NCBI RefSeq assembly: GCF_000400485.1
Contig: NZ_ASHR01000025.1
Span: forward strand, 84,291 to 148,290
DNA: 64,000 bases
Direction of reading: 5' to 3'
Source of the DNA: Agrococcus pavilionensis RW1
GTDB lineage: Bacteria > Actinomycetota > Actinomycetes > Actinomycetales > Microbacteriaceae
Shown: in pieces, positions 8,485-16,519 of the stretch
How positions within the stretch are numbered: the stretch's first letter is position 1
How the letters are laid out: each line of letters begins with the position of its first letter
Notes under the pieces: generated by a model
Told to the model about the DNA's origin: nothing
The model's database searches: none
What the model saw: the letters and a program-made list of their open reading frames with translations, nothing else
Program-made: the position numbers and the translations under genes

Positions 8485-8536
8485 TCGTGCTCTGGGGTCG
8501 TGCTCTGGGGTCGTGTTCTGGGGTCGTGCTGGTCGG
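8485..8536. repeat. 13-bp tandem repeat upstream of the MHS permease
   Basis: Two identical units (TCGTGCTCTGGGG), a third with one change (C to T), and a degenerate fourth stand in direct array between the M20 gene stop and the permease start. They would lie in the 5' leader or promoter region of the permease transcript. Confidence 0.85.
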
Positions 8537-8552
8537 TCGGGGTCGGATGCGG

Positions 8553-9752
8553 TCAGGGGTCGAGGGCGAGGATGAGCCGCGCGTAGGCGCGCGCGGCGGC
8601 GGAGAGGTCGGCGATGCGCACGCGCTCGTCGGGCTGGTGGGCCTGGCCGGTGATGTCGCCGGGGCCGAGGATGATCGTCGGGCAGCCGTGGTGGCGAGCG
8701 ATGTAGCCGCCCTCGCACGCGGCCGTCCACGCCTCGATGCGCGCCTCGCGGCCCTCGGCCTCGAGCGCTCCCGCGGCGGCGCTGACGAGCGGATGCGTCG
8801 GCTCGGTCTCGAAGCCCGGCATCTCCATCAGGAGCGACGCGCTTGCCTCGCAGCCGTCGTGCCCGAGCGCGCGGGCGATCCCCGCCTCGAGCTCGCCGAG
8901 CGCCTGCGCGCCCGTCTCGCCCGGCATGAGCCGCCGGTCGACGAGCAGCGTGCATCGGTCGGGCACGATCGAGGTGCCGTGGCCGCCCTCGATGCGGCCG
9001 ACGCTCCAGGTCGCCGAGCCGAGCAGTCCCGTCGCGCCCCGACGCATCCGCTCGTGGTCGTCGGCGATCCAGCCCGCGATGCGCGCGGCTGTCGTGATGG
9101 CGTTCGCGCCGTCCTCCGGCCGGCCGGCGTGCGCGGCGCGCCCGCGCACCTCGACCTCGAGGTTCGCGGCGCCGCGGCACGCGACGACGACCGCGAGGTC
9201 GGTGGGCTCGGCGACGATGCACGCGCGGTAGGGCTTCGGCGGCTCGGCGAGGTGCGCCTGGATGCCGGTCGCGAGGTCCTCCTCGTCGACGGTCACGAGC
9301 AGCTCGAGCGGCAGCTCGGGCCGCACGCGGTGCACCGCGGCCATCGCCTGCAGCGCGGCCGCGAGCCCGCCCTTCATGTCGGTCGCGCCGCGGCCCGTGA
9401 GCCAGCCGTCGCGCACGCGCGGGCTGAAGGGGTCGGCGCTCCAGCCCTCGCCCGCCGGCACGACGTCGGAGTGGCCGAGCATGAGGACGCCGGGCACGGC
9501 CGCGGAGGGGTCGGGGCCGAAGCGGATGGCGATGTTGGGCCTGCCGGGCGCGACGGTCGAGCGCCGGCCGCGGCCGCCGAGGCGCGAGGCGATCGTCTCG
9601 AGCACGCGCACGGCGATGAGCTCGGTGCCGCCGGGGTTCTCGCTCGCGGCGAGGATGAGCGACGAGGCGTCGGCGACGATCGTCGCCTCGTCGACGAGCG
9701 CGATGGCCCGATCGACGTCCGAGCGGTCGCGGTCGCCGATCGGGGACGTCAT
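8553..9752 (-). CDS. M20-family metallo-amidohydrolase (ArgE/DapE/ACY1-like)
   Basis: Di-zinc cytosolic deacylase or amidohydrolase. Motifs are MLGHSDVVPAGEGWSADPF (first metal His and following Asp), GRGATDMKGGLAA (bridging Asp), VTVDEEDLATG (catalytic Glu pair) and a C-terminal HHGCPTIILGPGDITGQAHQ segment with a metal His. Length 399 is standard. ATG at 9752 overlaps the stop of the DoeA-like gene as ATGA. In ectoine catabolism the DoeA product is N-acetyl-diaminobutyrate, which needs a deacetylase; an M20 enzyme coupled to DoeA could supply that step in place of the usual DoeB (inference). Confidence 0.88.
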   Translation of the reverse strand: MTSPIGDRDRSDVDRAIALVDEATIVADASSLILAASENPGGTELIAVRVLETIASRLGGRGRRSTVAPGRPNIAIRFGPDPSAAVPGVLMLGHSDVVPAGEGWSADPFSPRVRDGWLTGRGATDMKGGLAAALQAMAAVHRVRPELPLELLVTVDEEDLATGIQAHLAEPPKPYRACIVAEPTDLAVVVACRGAANLEVEVRGRAAHAGRPEDGANAITTAARIAGWIADDHERMRRGATGLLGSATWSVGRIEGGHGTSIVPDRCTLLVDRRLMPGETGAQALGELEAGIARALGHDGCEASASLLMEMPGFETEPTHPLVSAAAGALEAEGREARIEAWTAACEGGYIARHHGCPTIILGPGDITGQAHQPDERVRIADLSAAARAYARLILALDP

Positions 9753-10924
9753 GCCGCCTCCACGACGATGAGCTCGCGCGGGGCGTCGGTGAGCAGCTCG
9801 GCGCCGCCCTCGCCGATGGCGACCGACTCGCTCAGCTCGCAGCCGTAGCCGTCCATCCACATGCCGGCGATGACGTGCAGGCACATGCCGGGCTCGATGA
9901 CCGTGAGGTCGTCCTCGCGGATCGAGACCGTGCGCTCGCCCCAGTCGGGCGGGTAGCCGATGCCGATCGAGTAGCCGAGCCGCGAGGGCTTCTCGATCGC
10001 GTGCCGCGCGAGGTGCTCGCGCCAGATGCCGTGCACATCGGCGACGACGCGACCGGGCCGCAGCCCCTCGAGCACGGCGTCGAGCCCCTCGGCCGCGATG
10101 TCGGCGAGGCCCGCGAGCCGCGCGTCGGGCGTGCCGACCGAGACGGTGCGGGCGAGCGGCGCGTGGTAGCGGCGGTGCGCGCCGGCGAGCTCGATCGAGA
10201 CGGCCTCGCCTGGCTGCACTCGGCGGGCGCTGAAGGTGAGGTGCGGGGTGTCGGCCGACTCGCCCGTGGGCAGCATCGGCACGATCGCCGGGTAGTCGCC
10301 CTCGGCGCCCTCGACGCCCGTCGCCTGCGCGAACTGGATCGCGGCGGCGACGTCGTTGAGCCGCACGCCGTCGCCGAGCGCCTCGATGCCCGCGCGCATC
10401 GCGGCCGAGGCGATGCGGCCGGCGTCGCGCATGAGCTCGAGCTCCAAGGGGCTCTTCACGAGCCGCACCCAGTTGACGAGGTCGTGCGCGTCGACGAGCT
10501 GCCACTCCGGCAGCGCGCGCTCGAGCGCCTGGAACGAGCGCACGGTGAAGAAGTGCGCCTCGGCCTCGAAGCCGATGCGGCCGCGCCGCGCGAAGCCGTG
10601 CTCGCGCAGCTGCTCGGCGGCCCAGTCGAAGGGGTGCGCGCCGCGCTGGTGCACGAGCGACTCGGGGTAGCCGAGGATCCGCTCGGGTGGCGTGCTCGCC
10701 GTGCGGTGCGCGCCGTCGGCATCCATCTGCCGCATGATGAGCAGCGGCTCTCCCGTGAGCGGCACGAACAGCAGCTGCGGCATGTAGAACGACCACGCGT
10801 CGTAGCCCGTCAGGTAGTGCAGGTTCGCGGGGTCGACGACCACGAGGCCGTCGAGGCCCGCGCGCTGCATGCGAGCGCGGGTGCGGGCGAGCCGCTCTGC
10901 GAGCTCCTCGGGTCTCGGCTGCAT
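9749..10924 (-). CDS. M24-family hydrolase, DoeA-like (ectoine hydrolase family)
   Basis: Pita-bread-fold hydrolase. From memory its sequence tracks the ectoine hydrolase DoeA closely: LTGYDAWSFYMPQ near the N-terminus, VNWVRLVKSPLELELMR, AIVPMLPTGESADTPHLTF, ELAGAHRRYHAPLARTV and LGYSIGIGYPPDWGERTVSI. DoeA opens the ectoine ring to N-acetyl-diaminobutyrate. Prolidase or creatinase activity is the alternative. ATG at 10924 (MQPRPEELAERL, 391 residues) is chosen over an upstream start because TAGGGT at 10932-10937 ends 7 nt before it. First gene of a coupled pair with the M20 gene, followed by the MHS permease. Confidence 0.8.
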   Translation of the reverse strand: MQPRPEELAERLARTRARMQRAGLDGLVVVDPANLHYLTGYDAWSFYMPQLLFVPLTGEPLLIMRQMDADGAHRTASTPPERILGYPESLVHQRGAHPFDWAAEQLREHGFARRGRIGFEAEAHFFTVRSFQALERALPEWQLVDAHDLVNWVRLVKSPLELELMRDAGRIASAAMRAGIEALGDGVRLNDVAAAIQFAQATGVEGAEGDYPAIVPMLPTGESADTPHLTFSARRVQPGEAVSIELAGAHRRYHAPLARTVSVGTPDARLAGLADIAAEGLDAVLEGLRPGRVVADVHGIWREHLARHAIEKPSRLGYSIGIGYPPDWGERTVSIREDDLTVIEPGMCLHVIAGMWMDGYGCELSESVAIGEGGAELLTDAPRELIVVEAA

Positions 10925-10990
10925 GCCAGCCACCCTAGTGAGGCCTCGTCGCGAACTCACTCCGCCGCGGTGGAGCGACTGCTCAGCCGC

Positions 10991-11572
10991 TCACCCGATG
11001 AGCGGCACGAACGCGTAGCGCCCCCCGTCGGTGCGCACTCGCGCCTCGCCGCCCACCGCATCCACGACCGTCATCGCGCCCGCGACGGGCGCGACCATGC
11101 GGCCGCCCTCCGCGAGCTGCGCGACGAGGGCGTCGGGCATGCGCCCGAAGTCGGCCGAGACGAGGATGCGGTCCCACGGCCCTTCCTCGGGCAGGCCGAG
11201 GATGCCCGGGGTCGCCTGCCGCACGCGCGCGGGGCTCCCGTGCGCGGCGAGGTTGGCGTTCGCGAGCTCGACGAGCGCCGGCACGAGCTCGACGCCGACC
11301 GGCTCGGCGCCGAGCTCGGCGAGGATCGCCGTCGTCCAGCCGGAGCCCGCGCCGACGTCGAGCACGCGCTGACCGGGGCGCGCGTCGAGCAGCTCGAGCA
11401 TGCGGGCGACGGTCGAGGGCTGCGAGTTCGTCGCCTCCCAGCCGATCCCGACCGGGCGGTCGACGGGCGCGAGGTGGCGCACGCTCGCGGGCAGGAACGC
11501 GGCCCGGTCGGCCGCGAGCATCGCCGCGCGCACCCGCTCGCGCACCGCATCCGACACCGGGATCTGCCGCAT
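10991..11572 (-). CDS. pcm: Protein-L-isoaspartate O-methyltransferase-like methyltransferase
   Basis: SAM-dependent enzyme that methylates isoaspartyl residues in damaged proteins. The PCMT signature NSQPSTVARMLELL precedes the SAM-binding glycine loop VLDVGAGSGWTTAIL, and PVGVELVPALVELA supplies the acidic residue binding the ribose. At 193 residues it is slightly shorter than E. coli Pcm, as usual in actinobacteria. TAGCGT at 11579-11584 ends 6 nt before the ATG, so the mRNA is probably leaderless. Monocistronic by position. Confidence 0.88.
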   Translation of the reverse strand: MRQIPVSDAVRERVRAAMLAADRAAFLPASVRHLAPVDRPVGIGWEATNSQPSTVARMLELLDARPGQRVLDVGAGSGWTTAILAELGAEPVGVELVPALVELANANLAAHGSPARVRQATPGILGLPEEGPWDRILVSADFGRMPDALVAQLAEGGRMVAPVAGAMTVVDAVGGEARVRTDGGRYAFVPLIG

Positions 11573-11628
11573 GGCCGCACGCTACTCCGCGATCGCGGCG
11601 AGCGGCACCCGCGGCCGCCGGCGCGAAG

Positions 11629-11705
11629 AAGCGGTGCGGACTGGCGCTGGGCGCTCGCTCTGCTCGTGAGGATCGGTGAAGGCGCCTGGTCTGTCCGCAC
11701 CGCTT
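11629..11705. other. 77-bp element closed by a perfect 13-bp inverted repeat
   Basis: Arms AAGCGGTGCGGAC (11629-11641) and GTCCGCACCGCTT (11693-11705) flank 51 nt, inside which GGCGC and GCGCC can also pair. It lies between the DUF3159 stop and the pcm start on the minus strand. It could be an elaborate terminator, a structured small RNA or the relic of a small inverted-repeat element; no open frame occupies it. Confidence 0.5.
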
Positions 11706-11772
11706 GCTTGCCGAGACTGTACGCCGAGGCCGACGCCCGCGCAACGGTGCGGCGCGGGCCTGTGGAGGGCGC

Positions 11773-12522
11773 TCAGCCGCCGGGTCGGGGGAGGGGCTTG
11801 CGGATGCCCGGGTGCGACTTCGGGATCGAGGCGAAGAGCACCCACCCCGAGATCGCGATGCACGCGATGATGAGCGGATAGGTGAGCGCCGCGCGCATGA
11901 TCGCGAGCCACGTCGTCTCGTCGAGCCACCACAGCACGCTGAAGACCACGACGCGGATGACGTACTGCAGCACCCAGATCCACGACGCTCGCCGGTAGGC
12001 GCGCAGCAGCACGGGATCGTGGCGCCAGCGGGCCTTCGTGCCGATGAGGCCGCCGACGATGATGCCGAGGAACGGCCAGCCGATGACGATCGAGACGATC
12101 CACGCGAGGGCGCTCGCGGCGTTCGAGAGCAGCTGGATGAGGAAGAAGTTGCGCGCCTCGCCCGTGTAGTAGGCGATCATCGCCGCGATCACGGTCATGA
12201 GCATGCCGATCACGACGGCCTTGGGCCTCCGCCGCTGCACGATCGCGGGCACGAGCACCACGGCGCTCGCGACGAGCGACCAGACGACGGCGGTGAGCAG
12301 CTCGCCGCCGCTCGCGAGCCACGCGACGAGGAAGGCGATGGGCGGCACGCTGCCTTCGATCGCGGCCCGGCTGCCGCCGAGCACGCGCGCGAGCGACTCC
12401 TCGCGCGTCGGGTCGCCGTCGGCGTCGAAGCGATCGTCGAGCGCGGGCGGCGGCACGAGCTCCGCCGAGGCGTCCTCGTCCGGGGTCGGCACCGCGCCGG
12501 TGCGAGGCGCGTCCACGGTCAC
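11773..12522 (-). CDS. DUF3159 family membrane protein
   Basis: Polytopic membrane protein of unknown function found across actinobacteria. After an acidic N-terminal tail (about residues 1-50) there are six or so hydrophobic helices, including FLVAWLASGGELLTAVVWSL, IAAMIAYYTGEARNFFLIQL and WIVSIVIGWPFLGIIVGGLI. The loop GTKARWRHDPVLLRAYRRAS fits the family. GTG at 12522 (VTVDAPRTG) gives 249 residues; a longer frame upstream lacks family-like sequence. Nothing in the context fixes a role. Confidence 0.8.
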   Translation of the reverse strand: MTVDAPRTGAVPTPDEDASAELVPPPALDDRFDADGDPTREESLARVLGGSRAAIEGSVPPIAFLVAWLASGGELLTAVVWSLVASAVVLVPAIVQRRRPKAVVIGMLMTVIAAMIAYYTGEARNFFLIQLLSNAASALAWIVSIVIGWPFLGIIVGGLIGTKARWRHDPVLLRAYRRASWIWVLQYVIRVVVFSVLWWLDETTWLAIMRAALTYPLIIACIAISGWVLFASIPKSHPGIRKPLPRPGG

Positions 12523-12697
12523 GCCGCGAGCGCGTCCGGGCGCACGCGAGGAGCAGTGGAACGAGGCACCCGTCCAGGATATTGGGGCTGCGGTCGACTT
12601 CTCCAGCGCGGGCGCGACCGGGGCGGTTCCGCCCACCAGGGGCAGGCACGCCGGCCCCGCTCAGGCGGCACTGCCCCTGTCGAGGGATGCGCGCGAT

Positions 12698-14077
12698 CTA
12701 GGAGCCGCTCGACGCCCAGTGCCGGGGACCTCGGGAGCCGGCCTCGTACTCCTCGAGCGGCACCGCATCCGCCCGCCACGCCTCGAGCACGGGCTCGACG
12801 ATGCGCCAGCACTCCTCGGCGGCGTCGCCGCGCACCGCGAGCCGCGGGTCGGCGTCGAGGATGGCGCCGAGCACCTCGCCGTAGGGCAGGAGCGCTCCGC
12901 CGCCGAGCTCGCCGCGCAGCACGGTCTGCTCGAGCGTGAACGGCTCGCCCTTGCCGTTCGTCGTCAGGTGCAGCTCGAAGCCGTCGGGCTTGAAGTCGAT
13001 GACGAAGCGGTCGGCGGTGTCGTGGCCGCGGAAGCCGTCGGGCACGTGGGCGGGCGGTCGCCAGTACACGATCGCTCGCTTGCGCACGCCGCCGAGCGAC
13101 TTGCCCGAGCGCAGCACGAAGGGCACCCCGGCCCACCGGGCGTTCGCGATCTCGACCTCGATCTCGGCGAGCGTCTCGGTGCCGCGCGCGGGATCGACGC
13201 CCGGCTCGCCGGTGTAGTCGGGCACCGGCCGGCCCTCGACGCTCCCGGCCGTGTAGCGCGCGCGGCGCGAGTGGCGGACGGGGTCGACGACGCGCGCGGC
13301 GCGCAGCACGGTCGAGACGGCGTCGCGCAGGTCGCGCTCGCCGACGGTCGCGACGGGCTCCATCGCGATGAGCGCCATGATCTGCAGCAGGTGCGACTGG
13401 ATCATGTCGCGCAGCGCCCCGTTGCGGTCGTAGTAGCCCGCGCGGTCCTCGAGCGTGACGGTCTCGTCGTAGAGCACCTCGACGCGCTCGATGCTGCCCC
13501 GATCCCACGAGCCCTGCAGCAGCCGGTTCGCGAACCGCAGGCCGAGGAGGTTGAGCACCGTGTGGAGCCCGAGGAAGTGGTCGATGCGGAAGACCCGCTG
13601 CTCGGGCACGATGCGCGTCACGAGCGCGTTGAGCTCGCGCGCGCTGGCGAGGCTGTCGCCGAACGGCTTCTCGATCGCGAGGATCGTGCCGCTCGGCACG
13701 CCGATGCGCTCGAGCGTCTCGCAGACGAGCCGTGTCACGTGGGGCGGCAGGGCGAAGTAGATGACGAGCCGCTCGCACTCGAGCGACGCGATGAGCGCTC
13801 GGAGCGCGTCGCCGTCGGTCGCGTCGGCGGCGACGTAGCGGGTGTGCTCGAGCACGGCGGCCGCCGCCGCGGGGCTCACCTCGGCGGCGTCGAGCGCCGT
13901 CTGCACGCGGCCGCGCCAATCCGCGGCGTCGAGCTCGCGCACGTCGGCGCCGACCACGCGGAGCCGTCGCTCGGGTTCGGCCCGCAGGAGCGTCGAGACG
14001 CCGGGCAGCAGCAGCCTCGCGGTGAGGTCGCCGGAGGCGCCGAGGATGAGCAGGGTCGTGGTCGGCTGCGGGGCCAT
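12698..14077 (-). CDS. zwf: Glucose-6-phosphate 1-dehydrogenase
   Basis: First enzyme of the oxidative pentose phosphate pathway, producing 6-phosphogluconolactone and NADPH. The N-terminal Rossmann motif LLILGASGDLTARLLLPG and the active-site RIDHFLGLHTVLNLLGLRFAN are clear. Substrate-binding IEKPFGDSLASA and the C-terminal GEVLGAILDADPRL are also present. At 459 residues it is somewhat shorter than typical (about 490-510). CAGGAT at 14084-14089 ends 6 nt before ATG 14077, fitting a leaderless transcript. It stands alone, away from tkt-tal-opcA, which suggests a second, stand-alone paralogue (inference). Confidence 0.93.
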   Translation of the reverse strand: MAPQPTTTLLILGASGDLTARLLLPGVSTLLRAEPERRLRVVGADVRELDAADWRGRVQTALDAAEVSPAAAAAVLEHTRYVAADATDGDALRALIASLECERLVIYFALPPHVTRLVCETLERIGVPSGTILAIEKPFGDSLASARELNALVTRIVPEQRVFRIDHFLGLHTVLNLLGLRFANRLLQGSWDRGSIERVEVLYDETVTLEDRAGYYDRNGALRDMIQSHLLQIMALIAMEPVATVGERDLRDAVSTVLRAARVVDPVRHSRRARYTAGSVEGRPVPDYTGEPGVDPARGTETLAEIEVEIANARWAGVPFVLRSGKSLGGVRKRAIVYWRPPAHVPDGFRGHDTADRFVIDFKPDGFELHLTTNGKGEPFTLEQTVLRGELGGGALLPYGEVLGAILDADPRLAVRGDAAEECWRIVEPVLEAWRADAVPLEEYEAGSRGPRHWASSGS

Positions 14078-14152
14078 GCCCCGATCCTGGCACCCGGGCG
14101 CGAGCGGCGGCTGGACGGCGCCCGCAGGACGGCGGCGGCGTACCGTGGAGGC

Positions 14153-14629
14153 ATGCTCGCCCGCGCCGCCCGACTCGTGCTGCCCGCCGTGTGGCTCGGT
14201 CTCATCGTGGGCATCTCCCTCATCGAGGCGCCGCTCAAGTTCCAGGCGCCGGGCATCACCGTGCCGCTCGGCCTCGGCATCGGCCGGCTCGTCTTCGCGG
14301 CGATGAACGTCGCGGAGGCGGCGCTCGCGGTGCTGCTCGTCACCGCGGCCTTCGCGTCCCGAGCGCCGCGCGCCGAGCGCATCCTCTCGCTCGTGCTCAC
14401 CGCCGTGCTCGCCGTGAAGGCGCTCGCGATCCGCCCGATGATGCACGCGACGACCGACGCCGTCATCGCGGGGGAGAGCGAGGGCGGCTCGGGACTGCAC
14501 TACCTCTACATCGCCGCCGACGGGCTGCTCGTCGTCGGCCTCGTCGCGCTGCTGTCGCTCTCGGCGCGCAGCCTGCTCCGGCGGACCGATGCCGTGGGCG
14601 TGGGAGCCGAGCGCTCGCGCGTCGGCTGA
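14153..14629 (+). CDS. Four-helix membrane protein of unknown function
   Basis: 158-residue protein with about four membrane helices (LVLPAVWLGLIVGISLIE, LVFAAMNVAEAALAVLLVTAAF, ILSLVLTAVLAVKALAIRP, HYLYIAADGLLVVGLVALLSL). The segments LIEAPLKFQAPGITVPLGLGIG and RPMMHATTDAVIAGE are conserved-looking loops. I do not recognise a named family. TACCGT at 14141-14146 ends 6 nt before ATG 14153, so a leaderless mRNA is likely. Divergent from zwf. Confidence 0.75.
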   Translation: MLARAARLVLPAVWLGLIVGISLIEAPLKFQAPGITVPLGLGIGRLVFAAMNVAEAALAVLLVTAAFASRAPRAERILSLVLTAVLAVKALAIRPMMHATTDAVIAGESEGGSGLHYLYIAADGLLVVGLVALLSLSARSLLRRTDAVGVGAERSRVG

Positions 14630-14647
14630 TCGGCCCGCGAGCGGGCG

Positions 14648-14902
14648 TCACCAGATGACGCCGCCGCCGATCGAGATGCCGCCGTAGGTGAGCAGCACGA
14701 AGACGATCGCCACGACCGCCGGTGCGATGCCGCGGCCGCCCGCGTGGCGCGACTTGAACAGCCCGATGACCGCGAGGATCGCCGCGATCGCCGCGAGCCC
14801 GCCGCCCAGGATGAGCCCGACGAAGAGCGGGATGGGCATGAGCACGAGGCCGAGGAGGCCGATCCAGAACGCCCACCAGGACCACGGGTTGCTGCGCTTC
14901 AT
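14648..14902 (-). CDS. Small membrane protein, DUF4190-like
   Basis: 84 residues with two strongly hydrophobic stretches (WWAFWIGLLGLVLMPIPLFVG; GIAPAVVAIVFVLLTYGGIS) linked by an Ala/Ile-rich helix and a KSRHAGGRG loop. This resembles DUF4190/DUF4870-type small membrane proteins. Function unknown. It is convergent with the upstream plus-strand membrane protein, with only about 18 bp between the stops. Confidence 0.65.
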   Translation of the reverse strand: MKRSNPWSWWAFWIGLLGLVLMPIPLFVGLILGGGLAAIAAILAVIGLFKSRHAGGRGIAPAVVAIVFVLLTYGGISIGGGVIW

Positions 14903-15165
14903 GCGCCCATCATCTCAGGCGCGCGTGCGAGCGGACTGAGCCGCCGCTCGGCAGCGGCGACGCAACCTGAAGATGCGATCAAGGAATGCGAACACTGTTG
15001 CGGAACGGTGTCGCGGGGGCTTTGCTGTCCTCAGGCGCACGACCGGTTCCCCGAGTCGGCCGGGCGCCCACGATCACCGCGTCCCCGCCTGTCGTGACCA
15101 GGCGGGGGCGCGGCTCGTCGTCGCGGGACGAGCATCGCACGCCGGGGCCGTGCCAGGCTGGAGCC
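14903..15165. other. Intergenic region with a composition dip and a strong hairpin
   Basis: About 263 bases without a supported gene. Positions about 14966-15050 are less GC-rich than all surrounding sequence and could encode a short Cys-rich peptide in one frame (CEHCC...LCCPQ), though it has no good start. At 15079-15111 GCGTCCCCGCCTG pairs with CAGGCGGGGGCGC around a 7-nt loop (13 pairs, one G-U); it lacks a T-tract. CAGGCT at 15154-15159 is the probable -10 of the next gene. Confidence 0.45.
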
Positions 15166-15738
15166 ATGACTCGCGAGCTGCACATCACGGGCGACGAGGC
15201 CGCCGACCGCCTCCTCTCCGACGACGACTTCGCGCTGCTCGTCGGCATGCTGCTCGACCAGCAGGTGCCGATGGAGACGGCCTTCGCGGGGCCCGCGAAG
15301 CTGCGCGACCGGCTCGGCGCGCTCGACGCAGCCGCCATCGCGCGCATGGACCCCGACGCGTTCCAGGCCGCGTTCGCCGAGAAGCCCGCGGTGCACCGGT
15401 TCCCCGGCTCGATGGCGAAGCGCGTGCAGCAGCTGGCCGCCGTCGTCGCCGACGAGTGGGGCGGCGACGCGGGCGCGATCTGGCGGCGGGGCGAGCCCGA
15501 CGGCCCCGAGGTGCTGCGGCGGCTGCAGTCGCTGCCGGGCTTCGGCGACCAGAAGGCGCGCATCTTCCTCGCGCTGCTCGGCAAGCGCGCCGGCTTCGAC
15601 GGCGCGGGGTGGGTGGATGCGTCGGCCCCCTACGGCGAGGAGGGCGCGAAGCGCTCGGTCGCCGACATCGTCGACGCGGCGTCGCTCGCCGAGGTGCGGG
15701 CGACGAAGCAAGCGGCGAAGCGCGCCGCGAAGGGCTGA
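15166..15738 (+). CDS. HhH-GPD-type base excision DNA repair protein
   Basis: 190-residue protein of the actinobacterial HhH-GPD family. DFALLVGMLLDQQVPMETAF matches the usual N-terminal block, and LQSLPGFGDQKARIFLALLG is the helix-hairpin-helix. The glycosylase-type Asp position is occupied within GWVDASAPYGEEG. It lacks an iron-sulfur cluster loop. Substrate lesion unknown. CAGGCT ending 6 nt before ATG 15166 implies a leaderless mRNA. The Lys/Ala-rich C-terminus probably contacts DNA. Confidence 0.85.
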   Translation: MTRELHITGDEAADRLLSDDDFALLVGMLLDQQVPMETAFAGPAKLRDRLGALDAAAIARMDPDAFQAAFAEKPAVHRFPGSMAKRVQQLAAVVADEWGGDAGAIWRRGEPDGPEVLRRLQSLPGFGDQKARIFLALLGKRAGFDGAGWVDASAPYGEEGAKRSVADIVDAASLAEVRATKQAAKRAAKG

Positions 15739-15778
15739 CCTCCCGCTCGTCGAGCAGCCCGCGAAGCGCTGACTTCCT

Positions 15779-15815
15779 GTTCGTCGAGCAGCCCGCGGAG
15801 CGGGCGTATCGAGAC
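15779..15815 (+). repeat. Dispersed ~37-bp repeat, third copy
   Basis: GTTCGTCGAGCAG...CGTATCGAGAC matches the head-to-head pair at 4735-4826 with substitutions. A degenerate half-copy (CTCGTCGAGCAGCCCGCGAAGCG) immediately precedes it, after the stop of the repair gene. The rest of 15739-15919 shows nothing else except a TACCGT -10 at 15908-15913. Confidence 0.7.
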
Positions 15816-15919
15816 GGAGCCGCGTCGACCGCGCTCCTCATCGGCGCCCGTCGCTCCTGCTGACGCTCGCGGCGAGTCGGGGCCTTGTCGGTGCCGACGC
15901 GCGGGTCTACCGTCGCCCC

Positions 15920-16507
15920 ATGCCGCAGGTCGAGATCCGCCCCGCGACGCCCGATCGCTTCGACGACGCCCAGCGGGCGCTCGGCGGCGGGGGCGACGGG
16001 CGATCGTGCCAGTGCCAGTGGTGGACGATCACGAACGCCGACTTCCAGCGCTCGAGCACGGAGGAGCGTCGCGAGCTGCTGCGCGCCGAGCTGCAGGACG
16101 GGCTCCCGCCGGCGCTCATCGCCTACGTCGACGGCGAGGCGGCCGGCTGGGTGCGGGTCGGCCCGCGGACGCGGCAGGTGCGGCTGCAGCGCACGAAGCA
16201 GCTGGTCTCGGCGACGCAGGAGCCGTGGGACGACGAGTCGGTGTGGGCGGTGTCGTGCTTCGTCGTGCGCCGCGAGCACCGGGGCGCCGGGCTCACCGAT
16301 CGCCTGCTCGCCGCGGCGATCGACTTCGCCCGCTCGCGCGGCGCCCGCCTCGTCGAGGGGTACCCGGTCGATCCGGCCGAGGGGCGGCGGAAGGCCGCGA
16401 ACGAGCTCTACCGCGGCGTCGTCTCGACGTTCGAGCGCGCCGGCTTCCGGGAGGTGGCGCGGCCGACGCCCGACCGCGCGGTCGTCGCGCTCGAGCTCAG
16501 CGCCTGA
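15920..16507 (+). CDS. GNAT-family N-acetyltransferase
   Basis: 195-residue acetyl-CoA-dependent acyltransferase. The acetyl-CoA loop is RREHRGAGLTDRLL (R-x-x-G-x-G/A type), with the WAVSCFVVR strand before it and the usual C-terminal NELYRGVVSTFERAGF block. The N-terminus carries CQCQWW, seen in one GNAT branch. The target is unknown. TACCGT at 15908-15913 ends 6 nt before ATG 15920, so a leaderless transcript is expected. Confidence 0.87.
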   Translation: MPQVEIRPATPDRFDDAQRALGGGGDGRSCQCQWWTITNADFQRSSTEERRELLRAELQDGLPPALIAYVDGEAAGWVRVGPRTRQVRLQRTKQLVSATQEPWDDESVWAVSCFVVRREHRGAGLTDRLLAAAIDFARSRGARLVEGYPVDPAEGRRKAANELYRGVVSTFERAGFREVARPTPDRAVVALELSA

Positions 16508-16519
16508 CGCGGGCCAGGT

